Part shown: piece after piece, positions 1-8,593 of the stretch
Numbering within the stretch: position 1 is the first letter of the stretch
Layout of the letters: each line of letters opens with the position of its first letter
Assembly (NCBI RefSeq): GCF_044454545.1
Contig: NZ_JBITDV010000016.1
Span: forward strand, 62,001 to 126,000
DNA from: Cryptosporangium sp044454545
Lineage (GTDB): Bacteria; Actinomycetota; Actinomycetes; Mycobacteriales; Cryptosporangiaceae
Direction of reading: 5' to 3'
DNA length: 64,000 nucleotides
Translations under genes and position numbers: made by a program
Notes under the pieces: generated by a model
The model's database searches: none
Told to the model about the DNA's origin: nothing
What the model saw: only the letters and a program-made list of their open reading frames with translations

Positions 1-1104
1 GGAATCTCGTGGATCCTGCTGCGCTGGCACGACCTCTGGGGCGGGCTGCTCCACATGCCGTCCGGCCCCGCCTGGGTGCTCTCGATCGTCTTCCTGGTGC
101 TGACGGTCCGGGTCGTGCTCTTCCCCGTCTTCGTCCGGCAGATCAAGTCGCAGCGGGCGATGCAGGCGATCCAGCCGCAGATGAAGGAACTGCGCGAGAA
201 GCACAAGAACGATCAGCAGAAGCTTCAGGCCGAGATGATGGACCTGTACAAGCGGGAGAAGGCCAACCCGCTGATGGGTTGCCTGCCGATCTTCCTGCAG
301 ATCCCGGTCTTCATCGGCCTGTTCCACGTCCTGCGGCTGATCAACCCCAACTCGGACACGGCCTTCAAGGCGATGACCACCGAGTACGGCTGGACCGCCG
401 ATCAGTTCAACAGCGCGTCGGAGGCCCGGATCTTCGGTGCGCCGATCGCCGCGGCGTTCCGGTCCACGACCGAACAGCTCACCCAGTTGGACGCCAGCCG
501 CGTCGCGGTGACGCTGGTCGCCGGCATCCTGATCATCACGATGGTCGCGACGACCTACATCACCCAGCGCCAGATGATCTCGCGCAACGGTGTGGCCGCC
601 GACCCGACGCAGGCGATGGTCCAGAAGCTGATGCTCTACGGCATCCCGGCCTCGCTCCTGGTCTCCGGTGCGATCTTCCCGATCGGTGTCGTCGTCTACT
701 GGGTGACGCAGAACTTCTTCTCGATGGGCCAGCAGTTCTGGGTGCTCAGCAAGATGCCGATCCCGAAGCCCGGTGACCCGAAGGTCGACCCGGAGAAGGC
801 CGCCGCGATGGCGCCGAAGCCGGGCGTCAAGCCGGTGAACCCCAAGAAGGGCGGGCGGACCACGGCGACGCGTCAGCAGTCGTCCGGAAGTTCGGTCAAG
901 TTCGACACCGCTCAGGCGCGGGCGGAGCGCGCGTCCGCAGCAGAGAAGGCGGCCAAGGCCGCCGAGGGGTCCACGTCCGACGGCGGCGATTCCGATACGC
1001 CCGCACCGGCGCGCAAGCCGACTCCGGCGCGCGGCAGCGGCAGCGGCGGAGCGCGCCGACCACAGGACAACCGGAACCGGAAACGGAAGGGCGGCCGGCG
1101 CTGA
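1..1104 (+). CDS. yidC: YidC/Oxa1-family membrane protein insertase (5' truncated by window)
   Basis: The reading frame is open from base 1, so the first codons lie outside the window; the internal ATG at 55 is not the start. YidC inserts and folds inner-membrane proteins, alone or with SecYEG. The visible part has the Oxa1 core: a membrane segment, the charged hairpin (RQIKSQRAMQAIQPQMKELR), then further membrane segments ending near YWVTQNFFSMGQQF. A charged Ala/Lys/Arg-rich tail of about 100 residues follows, typical of actinobacterial YidC and probably ribosome-contacting. It leads the conserved yidC-jag-rsmG-parA-parB order. Identity is secure; only the N-terminus is missing. Confidence 0.95.
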   Translation, partial: GISWILLRWHDLWGGLLHMPSGPAWVLSIVFLVLTVRVVLFPVFVRQIKSQRAMQAIQPQMKELREKHKNDQQKLQAEMMDLYKREKANPLMGCLPIFLQIPVFIGLFHVLRLINPNSDTAFKAMTTEYGWTADQFNSASEARIFGAPIAAAFRSTTEQLTQLDASRVAVTLVAGILIITMVATTYITQRQMISRNGVAADPTQAMVQKLMLYGIPASLLVSGAIFPIGVVVYWVTQNFFSMGQQFWVLSKMPIPKPGDPKVDPEKAAAMAPKPGVKPVNPKKGGRTTATRQQSSGSSVKFDTAQARAERASAAEKAAKAAEGSTSDGGDSDTPAPARKPTPARGSGSGGARRPQDNRNRKRKGGRR

Positions 1105-1174
1105 GCTCGCGCGGTCCCGACAGACTCATTTTTCAGCGCCCCATCGCGGCGGCGCGGCAGGCCAGGGAGTAACG

Positions 1175-1702
1175 ATGACGGAGACGCAGCCCACCACCGC
1201 GCCGGCGGCCGGAGGCGCCGCAGAGGGGTCGAGCAATACCGATCTCCTCGTTCAAGAGGGTGACATCGCCGGTGACTACATCGAGCGGCTGCTGGACATC
1301 CTCGACTTCGACGGGGACATCGACATGGACGTCGAGGGCGACCGGGCGATCGTCGCGGTGATCGGTGACGAGCTCGACGCGCTGATCGGTCCGCGAGGCA
1401 CCACGCTCGACGCCTTGCAGGAGCTGACCCGCCTGGCGGTCGTGCAGCAGACCGGCGTCCGCAGCCGGCTGATGCTCGACGTCGGCGGGTACCGGGCCAA
1501 GCGGCGGCAAGAGCTGGTGGCGATCGCGAAGAACGCGGTCGAGCAGGCGCGTTCGCTGGGTGAGCCGGTGAAGCTCAGTCCGATGAACCCGTTCGAGCGC
1601 AAGGTCGTGCACGACGCGATCAGCGCGATCGACGACGTGCGCAGCGAGTCCGAGGGCGAAGAGCCGGAGCGCCGCGTGGTCGTTCATCTGCAGAGCGCAT
1701 GA
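1175..1702 (+). CDS. jag: Jag/KhpB-type RNA-binding protein (KH + R3H)
   Basis: 175 residues. An acidic N-terminal leader precedes a KH domain with the GxxG loop GPRG (72-75) and an R3H domain containing ERKVVH (141-146). Proteins of this family (Jag, SpoIIIJ-associated, KhpB/EloR) bind single-stranded RNA and affect cell division and elongation in Gram-positives. The Jag_N domain of firmicutes is absent, as is usual in actinobacteria. The gene lies 70 bp downstream of yidC and its stop overlaps the rsmG start by ATGA, so it is almost certainly in the same operon. Confidence 0.93.
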   Translation: MTETQPTTAPAAGGAAEGSSNTDLLVQEGDIAGDYIERLLDILDFDGDIDMDVEGDRAIVAVIGDELDALIGPRGTTLDALQELTRLAVVQQTGVRSRLMLDVGGYRAKRRQELVAIAKNAVEQARSLGEPVKLSPMNPFERKVVHDAISAIDDVRSESEGEEPERRVVVHLQSA

Positions 1703-2499
1703 GCACGTCAGTTCCTGCGAGCCCCGCCGGTCCGCCGGCGGGGCTCGCTGCTGTTGCGGCCTCGGTTTTCGGTGCCCGTCTGCCGCTCGCCGTCGAGTAC
1801 GCCTCCCTGCTGTCGACGGCTGGGGTCGAGCGAGGGCTGATCGGCCCGCGGGAGGCCCCGCGTCTGTGGGAGCGGCACCTGCTGAACTGCGCGGTGGTTG
1901 CTGACCTTTTTCCGGCGGACGCCACGGTGGTGGACGTGGGGAGCGGCGCCGGATTGCCGGGAATCGTGTTGGGGATCGTGCGGCCGGATCTGCGGGTGAC
2001 GTTGCTGGAGCCGCTCGCCCGGCGGGCGACGTTCCTGTCGGAGGCCGTCGCCTCACTGGGTCTCGGCTCGGTGACCGTGCGACGCGGGCGGGCGGAAGAG
2101 GTCGTCGGCGAGGTGGCGGCGTCGATCGTCACCGCGCGGGCGGTGGCGCCGCTGGACCGGCTCGCGGGATGGTGTCTGCCACTGTGCGTGCCCGGTGGGC
2201 GGATGCTGGCGCTCAAAGGATCGTCCGCGGCGGAGGAGATCACCGAACACGCCGCAGCAGTAGCGCGGGTCGGGGGCGTCTCCCCTCGTATCGTCGAATG
2301 CGGAAGCGGCATCGTCGACCCCCCGACGACCGTGGTCGAGATTCTCCGTGGTGACTCGGTGGTCAGTGGTGGCTCCGGGGCCAGCGGCCCCCGGCGTTCT
2401 GGCGTTCGAGATGCCAGGACCGGCGGTGATCCGTCCCGTCGGCGGCGGTCGGGTTCGGCTGCTGCGAGCCGTCGACGGAGAGGACCGCACGGACCATGA
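1699..2499 (+). CDS. rsmG: 16S rRNA (guanine527-N7)-methyltransferase RsmG (GidB)
   Basis: Methylates N7 of G527 in 16S rRNA using SAM; loss in many bacteria gives low-level streptomycin resistance. The SAM motif VVDVGSGAGLPG lies at about residues 77-88, followed by the ARAVAPL and LALKG segments of the family. At 266 residues it exceeds the usual 210-240: after about residue 215 there is a Gly/Ser then Arg-rich tail (for example SRRRRSG) with no recognisable domain. The ATG overlaps the jag stop (ATGA), and its own stop overlaps the parA ATG in the same way, implying translational coupling. Confidence 0.94.
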   Translation: MSTSVPASPAGPPAGLAAVAASVFGARLPLAVEYASLLSTAGVERGLIGPREAPRLWERHLLNCAVVADLFPADATVVDVGSGAGLPGIVLGIVRPDLRVTLLEPLARRATFLSEAVASLGLGSVTVRRGRAEEVVGEVAASIVTARAVAPLDRLAGWCLPLCVPGGRMLALKGSSAAEEITEHAAAVARVGGVSPRIVECGSGIVDPPTTVVEILRGDSVVSGGSGASGPRRSGVRDARTGGDPSRRRRSGSAAASRRRRGPHGP

Positions 2500-4730
2500 C
2501 CGACAACGCGTCTCGGAAGCCCACCGCAGTGGGGTGGCCGGAGTCGAAGCCCGCTGGGGTTCAGCGTCCGGGGCGCGGGGCGTCGGATCTGGGATGGCCG
2601 GAGCTCGAGCTTCTGGACGAGGTGCTCGCGGCGGAGTCGGAGTGGCCCGGTGGGCGGCTGAGACGGTCGTCCGGAGTGGGTGGGACAGCCGGAGCCGGCG
2701 GGACGGCCGGAGGGGGTGGGGCGGGGGCGCTTCGGGTGGTGCCTGACGGTCCTTTCTCTACAGAGGGGGCGTTGGGGGTTGGTGGGGTTTCTTCGGGCTC
2801 TGGGGGTTCCGGGGGCTCTGGGGGTTCCGGGGATTCTGGGCGGTTCGGCATTGGGGTTGGGTCCGGGGATCGATCGGGTGGCGCGGCTCGGTCGCGGGTG
2901 GACGGTGAGCGGGGGGTTGTAGTACGCGGGCTTGGGGACGTGAGGTCCGGGGACGTGGGGTCTGGGGACGCGGGGTCTGGAGGCGTGGCGTCTGGGGACG
3001 CGGCGTCTGGAGGCGTGGCGTCTGGGGACGCGGGGTCTGGAGGCGTGGCGTCTGGGGACGCGGGGTCTGGAGGCGTGGGGTCTGGAGGCGTGGGGTCCGG
3101 AGGCGTGGGGTCCGGGGACGTGGGGTCCGGAGACGCGGGCTCTGGAGATCGCGGGTCCGAGGGCGATGGGTCTGAGGGCCATGGGTTCGGCGGCAAGGGG
3201 TTTGGGAGCTATGGGTCCGGGGGCCGTGGGTCTGGGAGTCGTAGCTCCGGGAGTCGTAGCTCCGGGAGCCGTGGGTCTGGGGGCTATGGGTCTGGGATTC
3301 GCGGGGCTGCGGGGCGGGGGGTCGCGGGGCCGGACGAGGGGCTTCGGGTTGAGGGCGGGCGTTTGGAGATGGTCTTTCCGCCGTCGATCGACGAGCTTCT
3401 CGGCGGGTCCGAGGCCGCCGGGGGCGCCGCTGCGGAGAAAGACGACGGAATCAACCATTCGTTGCGCGATCTCATCCACAGAGTTGTCGGTCGGGCAGAG
3501 GATCCGCGCGCCGGGACGGTACCGTCGGTGACAGCCGGTGCGACCCTCGCCGATGCCTCTCCCCATGAGCAAGGCGCAGCGACTGCAGCGTCGGCGGACA
3601 CCGCTGAGCCCCTCGGGCCAGCTTCCCCCGAGTCCGGTAATGAACAGGTCCAGGAGATCGACGTGAGCGACCCCGCTCAGTCTGCCCCCCATTCTCTTAC
3701 CAGCGGGGCGGGCGAGAGTCAGCGACGAATCCGCGCCGTGCTGGATGACGCCACCGCCGTTCCACGTGAAACGGTGCCTGACCCGTACGACGTTTCACGT
3801 GAAACAGACCCGCTCTCCATGGACGCTCGTGTGCTTCCGGGCGACGTTTCACGTGAAACAGAGGACGACGATCTGCCGATCGCCATCGAGGCGCGGCGGG
3901 CAGTGCAAGTCCTCAACCCGGCCGGCGACGCACTCCCCCGACCTCCGGCGCGGCGCGTGATGTGCGTGGCCAATCAGAAGGGTGGCGTCGGTAAGACCAC
4001 GACGACGGTCAACCTGGCGGTCGCCCTCGCTCTCCACGGCAGCCGGGTGATGGTCATCGACCTCGACCCGCAGGGCAACGCGTCCACCGGACTGAACGTC
4101 GACCACCGGGCCGGCGTCCCCAGTACCTACGACGTCCTCGTCGACGGCATTCCGCTCGCCGAGGCGACGGTCGCGGTCGAAGGCGTCCCGAACCTCTACT
4201 GCGTTCCGGCGACGATCGACCTCGCCGGTGCGGAGATCGAACTGGTCTCGGTGGTGGCCCGGGAGAACCGGCTGCGACGGGCGATCGACGCGTTCCCGGC
4301 CGACATCGACTACATCTTCATCGACTGCCCGCCGTCGCTCGGCCTGCTGACCGTCAACGCGTTGGTGGCGGCTCGCGAGGTGCTGATCCCGATCCAGTGC
4401 GAGTACTACGCGTTGGAGGGGCTCGGGCAGCTGCTCCGCAACGTCGAACTCGTCAAGGCGCACCTCAACAACGACGTCCAGATCACCACGATCCTGCTGA
4501 CGATGTACGACGGGCGCACCAAGCTCGCCGACCAGGTCGCCGCGGAGGTGCGGGGGCACTTCGGTGAGGTGGTCCTCGGTGCCGTCATTCCGCGGAGCGT
4601 GCGTGTGTCGGAGGCGCCCGGATTTGGGCAATCGGTGATCACCTACGATCCTGGTTCTCGCGGTTCGACCAGCTATCTTCAGGCTGCTCGGGAGATCGCG
4701 GAGCGCGGCGCTAGGGGAGGACACCTGTGA
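2496..4730 (+). CDS. parA: Chromosome-partitioning ATPase ParA with long Gly/Ser-rich N-terminal extension
   Basis: The C-terminal ~255 residues are a normal ParA/Soj: deviant Walker A KGGVGKTT from residue 495, DLDPQGNASTG, the DCPPSLG Walker B segment, and the usual end of the family. ParA binds DNA non-specifically and drives ParB-parS segregation. The protein is 744 residues, against about 260-310 for most ParA. The first ~485 residues are low complexity: a short start containing LGWPELELLDEVLAAE, then about 24 GSGxx pentapeptides (about 150-270), then an acidic linker containing three VSRET peptides encoded by parS sites. The ATG overlaps the rsmG stop, which supports the long form. Whether the extension is retained in the mature protein is unknown. 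Confidence 0.9.
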   Translation: MTDNASRKPTAVGWPESKPAGVQRPGRGASDLGWPELELLDEVLAAESEWPGGRLRRSSGVGGTAGAGGTAGGGGAGALRVVPDGPFSTEGALGVGGVSSGSGGSGGSGGSGDSGRFGIGVGSGDRSGGAARSRVDGERGVVVRGLGDVRSGDVGSGDAGSGGVASGDAASGGVASGDAGSGGVASGDAGSGGVGSGGVGSGGVGSGDVGSGDAGSGDRGSEGDGSEGHGFGGKGFGSYGSGGRGSGSRSSGSRSSGSRGSGGYGSGIRGAAGRGVAGPDEGLRVEGGRLEMVFPPSIDELLGGSEAAGGAAAEKDDGINHSLRDLIHRVVGRAEDPRAGTVPSVTAGATLADASPHEQGAATAASADTAEPLGPASPESGNEQVQEIDVSDPAQSAPHSLTSGAGESQRRIRAVLDDATAVPRETVPDPYDVSRETDPLSMDARVLPGDVSRETEDDDLPIAIEARRAVQVLNPAGDALPRPPARRVMCVANQKGGVGKTTTTVNLAVALALHGSRVMVIDLDPQGNASTGLNVDHRAGVPSTYDVLVDGIPLAEATVAVEGVPNLYCVPATIDLAGAEIELVSVVARENRLRRAIDAFPADIDYIFIDCPPSLGLLTVNALVAAREVLIPIQCEYYALEGLGQLLRNVELVKAHLNNDVQITTILLTMYDGRTKLADQVAAEVRGHFGEVVLGAVIPRSVRVSEAPGFGQSVITYDPGSRGSTSYLQAAREIAERGARGGHL
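2943..3303 (+). repeat. 15-bp tandem repeats encoding GSGxx pentapeptides in parA
   Basis: About 24 imperfect copies of a 15-bp unit of the form ggg-tct-ggg-gac-gcg, in frame with parA and giving GSGDA, GSGGV, ASGDA and similar. The centre (about 2960-3120) forms a higher-order 30-bp repeat of alternating GD and GG versions. The unit length keeps the frame, so copy number can change without breaking parA. Confidence 0.85.
3758..3773. promoter_or_regulatory. parS site 1 (one mismatch)
   Basis: cGTTCCACGTGAAACg differs from the core parS palindrome GTTTCACGTGAAAC at one position. It lies inside parA, 19 bp upstream of the next site. ParB (encoded just downstream) is the expected binder. Confidence 0.8.
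3791..3806. promoter_or_regulatory. parS site 2 (perfect core)
   Basis: Contains the exact 14-bp palindrome GTTTCACGTGAAAC (3792-3805), the universal parS core. It is read in the parA frame as part of a DVSRET peptide. Confidence 0.93.
3845..3860. promoter_or_regulatory. parS site 3 (perfect core)
   Basis: Contains the exact GTTTCACGTGAAAC (3846-3859), again encoding DVSRET within ParA. Sites 2 and 3 are 54 bp apart centre to centre. The cluster marks the origin-proximal centromere region. Confidence 0.93.
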
Positions 4731-5713
4731 AGAACCGACGCGGACTGGGGCGCGGCCTCGGTGCGCTGATTCCGGCCGCGCCGTTGTCGGGCGAGGAGGA
4801 GGACGGCGGCCCGGTCGTCGTCCAGCGGACGCCGTTCGCGACCGGAGCGACGGGCTACTCGGTGGGCGGGCCCGATCTCGCGCCGGTGCCCGGGGCGCAG
4901 TTCCGTGAGGTGCCGGTCGACGCGATCACGCCGAACCCGAAGCAGCCCCGCAAGGGCGAGTTCGACGAAGAGGCGATGGAGGAGCTGAAGACCTCGATAG
5001 AGGAGGTCGGAATTCTCCAGCCGGTCATCGTCCGGGAGAAGACGCCCGGCGCGTACGAGCTGATCATGGGCGAGCGTCGCTGGAGGGCGTCCAAGGCGAT
5101 CGGGCGGGAGACGATCCCGGCGATCATCCGGGACACGAGCGACGACCACCTGCTTCGGGACGCGCTCCTGGAGAACATCCACCGGTCGGACCTGAACCCG
5201 CTCGAGGAGGCCGCTGCGTACCAGCAGCTGCTCGCCGAGTTCGGCGTGACGCAGGAGGAGCTGAGCAAGCGGATCGGCCGCAGCCGGCCGCAGATCTCCA
5301 ACACGATACGGCTGCTGAACCTGCCGTCGGCCGTTCAGCGGCGGGTGGCGGCGGGGGTTCTCAGTGCGGGCCATGCCCGGGCCCTGCTGTCGCTGGACGA
5401 CAACGACGCGCAGGAGCGGCTGGCGACCAGGATCGTGGCCGAGGGTCTGTCGGTGAGGGCGACCGAGGAGATCGTCGCGCTCGGCGGCGACCCGGAGCCG
5501 GCCCCGGCGCGAGACGCTCCGGCCCGGCGGGCGCGGATGCGGGCGCCCGGTCTGGAGGATCTGGCTGGCCGGATGTCGGATCGGTTCGACACCCGGGTGA
5601 AGGTGGATCTGGGTAAGCGGAAGGGTCGCATCACTATCGAGTTCGCCACGATCGACGACCTGGAGCGAATCGCGGACGCGATGGGAGTGGCCGCTCCGGC
5701 GGAGGAGAAGTAG
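4727..5713 (+). CDS. parB: Chromosome-partitioning protein ParB (CTPase clamp)
   Basis: 328 residues. The N-terminal KNRRGLGRGLGALIP is the ParA-interacting peptide typical of ParB. The ParB_N/CTPase domain carries PNPKQPR and the GERRWRA C-motif (115-121), followed by the helix-turn-helix around TQEELSKRIGRSRPQISN that reads parS, and a C-terminal dimerisation domain with KGRITIEFATIDDLERI. The GTG start is set within the parA stop (GTGA). It loads at the parS sites in parA and spreads as a CTP-dependent clamp. Confidence 0.96.
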   Translation: MKNRRGLGRGLGALIPAAPLSGEEEDGGPVVVQRTPFATGATGYSVGGPDLAPVPGAQFREVPVDAITPNPKQPRKGEFDEEAMEELKTSIEEVGILQPVIVREKTPGAYELIMGERRWRASKAIGRETIPAIIRDTSDDHLLRDALLENIHRSDLNPLEEAAAYQQLLAEFGVTQEELSKRIGRSRPQISNTIRLLNLPSAVQRRVAAGVLSAGHARALLSLDDNDAQERLATRIVAEGLSVRATEEIVALGGDPEPAPARDAPARRARMRAPGLEDLAGRMSDRFDTRVKVDLGKRKGRITIEFATIDDLERIADAMGVAAPAEEK

Positions 5714-5729
5714 CGCGCTGGCGGTTCGG

Positions 5730-5768
5730 AGGGCGGCCCACCGGGGTGGTGGAGCCGCCCTTTTGTTT
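5730..5768 (+). terminator. Intrinsic terminator after parB
   Basis: An 8-bp stem, agggcggc (5730-5737) with gccgccct (5754-5761), followed by TTTTGTTT. It lies 16 bp after the parB stop and closes the yidC-parB operon. Confidence 0.8.
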
Positions 5769-6309
5769 GCGCCGGGTGGGGCGGGCCCGCGGGTTGGCGG
5801 GCTGCCCAGTGGGGTGTCGCGTCCTGCGCGGAGGATCGCGCGGGGGCGGTGGGGGGTGGCTACTTCAAGGAAATGGCGGACGGCGCGTTGCGCGCGAGGC
5901 GTGCGTGCCGTTCGGCTGCCCGGCGGTCGTGGGGCGGGCCGGCGGTGGTCCGGCCGTAGTCGGGTGGGCCGGGCGGTAGGCCGGCGGCAGCCGGGTGGGC
6001 CGGGCGGTAGTCCGGGTGGGCCGGGCGGTGTCCCCGAATGTCACCGGTTCGCGCGAGGCCGGTGCACGGCGAGACCGCGGGTCCGGCGCTTGGACGACAG
6101 GTTCGAGGCAGACGCAGACTGATGAGAAATCGTCGGCGTCCGGCTGGCCGAGCGACGATCCTCTGTCAATTCGCGGGCCTGCCACCGACCGGTGAACGTA
6201 GGTGGACACCGCACTTGCGGTGGTCTGACGGCCCGGCAGTGGTTGGACGGGCCCAGTGGTAGTCCGCGGGCCCGCGGTGGTCGGGCGGGGCTAGCGCTAG
6301 TCGGCGGGC
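5769..6309. other. Non-coding GC-rich stretch with short degenerate repeats
   Basis: No frame here looks like protein. Copies of a motif like gggtgggccgggcggtagtcc recur at about 5945-6030, and related gggcccgcggtgg blocks at 6230-6300. The open frames are side effects of high GC. It probably belongs to the same decayed region as the two pseudogenes that follow. Confidence 0.5.
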
Positions 6310-6576
6310 TCAGCGGTGGTTGGGATCTTCTCGCCGAGCACACGCGACATAGATGGTGGTTTTGACGACGTCGGAGAGGTCGGCGCCGGCCGCCCGCAGA
6401 GCGATCGTCAGGTTGGTGATCGCCTGATGGCATTGACCGTCCAGGTCGCCGATGGGGGTGGTGCGACCAATCGGGTCGAGGGGGCAGGCTCCGGCGGTGA
6501 ACACCATCTGCCCCGCACCGGCGAGAGCGGCGTAGGCGTAGGGCGCGGTGGTGGGGAGGCCAGGTGGGTTGAGCAT
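6310..6576 (-). pseudogene. Truncated RidA/YjgF-family (enamine/imine deaminase) gene
   Basis: The 88-residue frame starts MLNPPGLPTTAPYAYA and continues with GQMVFTAGACPLDPIG, a Q..QAITNL-like segment, and AGADLSDVVKTTIYVACA. This is the RidA pattern up to about residue 80. A normal RidA has ~125-130 residues; here the frame ends after REDPNHR, and the C-terminal third with the catalytic Arg/Glu region is absent in every frame I could read. Full-length members hydrolyse reactive 2-aminoacrylate. I call it a truncated, probably inactive copy. Confidence 0.6.
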
Positions 6577-6619
6577 CTGGTGAGCATGCGACCACGGTCG
6601 CGCTTCAGCGGGTGGGGAG

Positions 6620-7130
6620 TCATCCGGATTTCGCTAGCGGTCTCCGGCCCGGTTGTCGTTGGCGGAGGAGTCCGCGGCGCTGCCGGGCGCGGTGGGAGTC
6701 GTCGGTCGGAGTGAGGACCTCGACGTGGTGGACGAGGCGGTCGGGTCATTGCGGCGACCCCGACGTCGCCGGGGAAGGTCTCTCCTGCGATGGCCGACGG
6801 GGCAGGTTCGAGTGACGACAATCGAGCCCTGCTCGTGGCGGGAGCCCACGCGCTGGAACAGGTTGGAGAGCCGGAACAGGTTGGCCGCGTCCGATCGGCC
6901 GGTGGTAAAGCCGACCTCGTCGACGATGATCGGCGGGTAGCGGCGGAGCCTTTCGGCTCGGCCTCGAGCTGGCAGGCGTGGTGGGCGTCGACCACGCAGG
7001 TGATCCGGTTCCTGGCGGTGTCGAGCAGAACCGCGCCGGAGTTCGCGGCTGATTCCAGTCCGATCGCGAGGTCTGTGTGTCGATCCGGGGCAGGATCACG
7101 TTCTCAGTGCCTCGGGGTGTGAGCCGAACG
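6620..7130 (-). pseudogene. Degenerate IstB-like ATPase remnant (IS21 family)
   Basis: Reading the minus strand across frame changes recovers IstB segments in order: ENVIL before a ruined P-loop, then DLAIGLESAANSG, VVDAHHACQLEAE, RLRRYPPIIVDEVGFTTG, AANLFRLSNLFQRVGSRHEQ, GSIVVT, GETFPGDVGVAAMT, DRLVHHVEVLTP and a final stop at 6620. At least three frameshifts are needed, and the N-terminal ~100 residues are not recognisable. IstB is the helper ATPase of IS21 transposition. No istA or terminal inverted repeats were identified, so this is a fossil, not a mobile element. Confidence 0.65.
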
Positions 7131-8593
7131 ACGACCCCTGGGTTCGGGCTCCCCCGGACTAGTCGTTGTAGCGGTTGAGATGGTGGACGTCGCTCCTGAG
7201 GCCCACCGAGTGGACGCTGTCGCAGACATGCGCGGTCGGGCGCAGGGGACGCCGCTCTCGCTGGGGTGCCCCCAAGGTATTCGCGTCGGAAGGCGAGTGG
7301 GTGTGGCCCTGAGCGCGTAGGCGGATCCGCGGGGACGGGGACGACCGTCCGTGCCTTCACGGCGCCGCTCGATCCGGTACGGCGCGGGTCCGCAGGACGA
7401 TGGGTGCGCCGGGGCGCGGTCGGGGTGCTCGGGCAGCGTGCAGGTGGAGGACAGACCCAGAGAAGCGGGCCGCGGTCTGAGTGCGTTGCTCCGGCTCGGA
7501 TGCGGGCGTTGGGAGACTCGGTCTTCCACGGTGGCGATACAGCGACTCGCCCGGGTGCCGGGTTCTTGCTCGCCGGGGCTCGGGTTGGGGCGGCGGTTCG
7601 AGTTGGCTATGGCGCGGGTCGGCGGCGTCCTTCGTCCGGCTGCGGCGGCTTGATTGAGCGGGTCCACGACGACTGGCGGCGTTGAGACCGGAGCGTTGCG
7701 CGAGGTGGTCGACCGGATGCCGAGGCTCGCAGGGTTATTGGGTGGGCGGCTCGGGGTCGGGCAAGAGAGGATGGGGGCATGTCCGAGCTTCTTCGCGGTG
7801 TCCGACGGTCTCCTTCGCGTGTGGTGCGCGGGGAGCGACGTCGACGAATCGAGCGCTCGGTTCGCCGATAGCCACCGCGATCGATCGCCCGCGGGTCCGC
7901 TGGGCCTGCTCGGTCGGTAATCCGCCGAGAACTGCGCGGTGCTCGGGCCACCTGCGCCTGCTGGCTCGTGCTCGCCTCGCGGCTGGCGCAGGCCGAGGCC
8001 GCAGGTTCACCTCGCCTCGTGGCCAGGCGCACGCCGCAGCCGAAGCGGGCGGGCGGTCCGGGGGTCGGCACGCTCCGAGGCAGCGCGGTTCGCCGCTCGC
8101 AGACGGCGCAGGCTCGAGTCCGGTTCGCCTCGCGGTCAGCTCGCGGTCGGCTGGCGGTGGGCTCGCGGTCGGCACGCGCCGAGTCCGGCCCGGCCTCGGG
8201 TCGGCCGGCGCCGGTCCGGCTCCCGGTCGGCCGGCGCCAGTCCGCCTCGCGGTCGGCCAGCGCCGAGCCTGTCGTCCCGCCTCCCGGTCGGCCAGCGCCG
8301 AGCCTGTCCCGCCTCGCGGTCAGCCAGCACCGACCTCGGCTCGGCTCGGCTCGGGTCGCACCGGCCGAGACGCGGCCAGGCACGTGCCACCTCGGACCCA
8401 CCACACCGACGCCAGAACGCGTGCCTGTGATCTTGGACCCCGGGGACGTCACGACTCGGCAGTAGCTTGTTATCTGGCTGAGCGGAACGCTCGCTCCAGC
8501 CTGCTCCCCCACCGGGCCGCAACGCGCCTGCCGCAATGCCGCGGCCGGCGCCAGCCCCCGAAAACCACTCCATCCCCGAAGCCTGGAGAGATC
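7131..8593. other. Long gene-poor decayed region
   Basis: No convincing gene in 1.4 kb. The frames present lack recognisable motifs and ribosome sites and run on because of the very high GC. The part next to the istB remnant (7131-7300) may be the eroded 5' end of that element. From about 7960 the sequence becomes repetitive (separate entry). The long frame that enters the acetyltransferase from 7682 is non-coding up to about 8590. Confidence 0.5.
8110..8340. repeat. Degenerate ~30-bp GC-rich tandem repeats
   Basis: Imperfect units such as cctcgcggtcggccagcgcc and variants (gagcctgtc, cagtccgcc spacers) follow one another seven or more times. There is no translation pattern shared with a protein. 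It may be replication-slippage sequence in non-coding DNA. Confidence 0.6.

Noticed and set aside
2943..3303. CRISPR-like array
   Set aside because: Repeats are contiguous 15-bp coding units without unique spacers and no cas genes are nearby.
1620..3692. 690-residue minus-strand open frame across rsmG/parA with Pro/Arg repeats
   Set aside because: It is antisense to rsmG and the parA repeat region; the Pro-rich repeats mirror the Gly/Ser repeats, and there are no domains or ribosome site.
6620..7130. Active IS21 element
   Set aside because: Only a frameshifted istB remnant with a destroyed P-loop; no istA, no terminal repeats seen.
7682..8593. N-terminal extension of the GNAT frame
   Set aside because: Arg/Ala/Gly-rich translation of repeats; the GTG at 8594 with ggagag upstream is the first plausible start.
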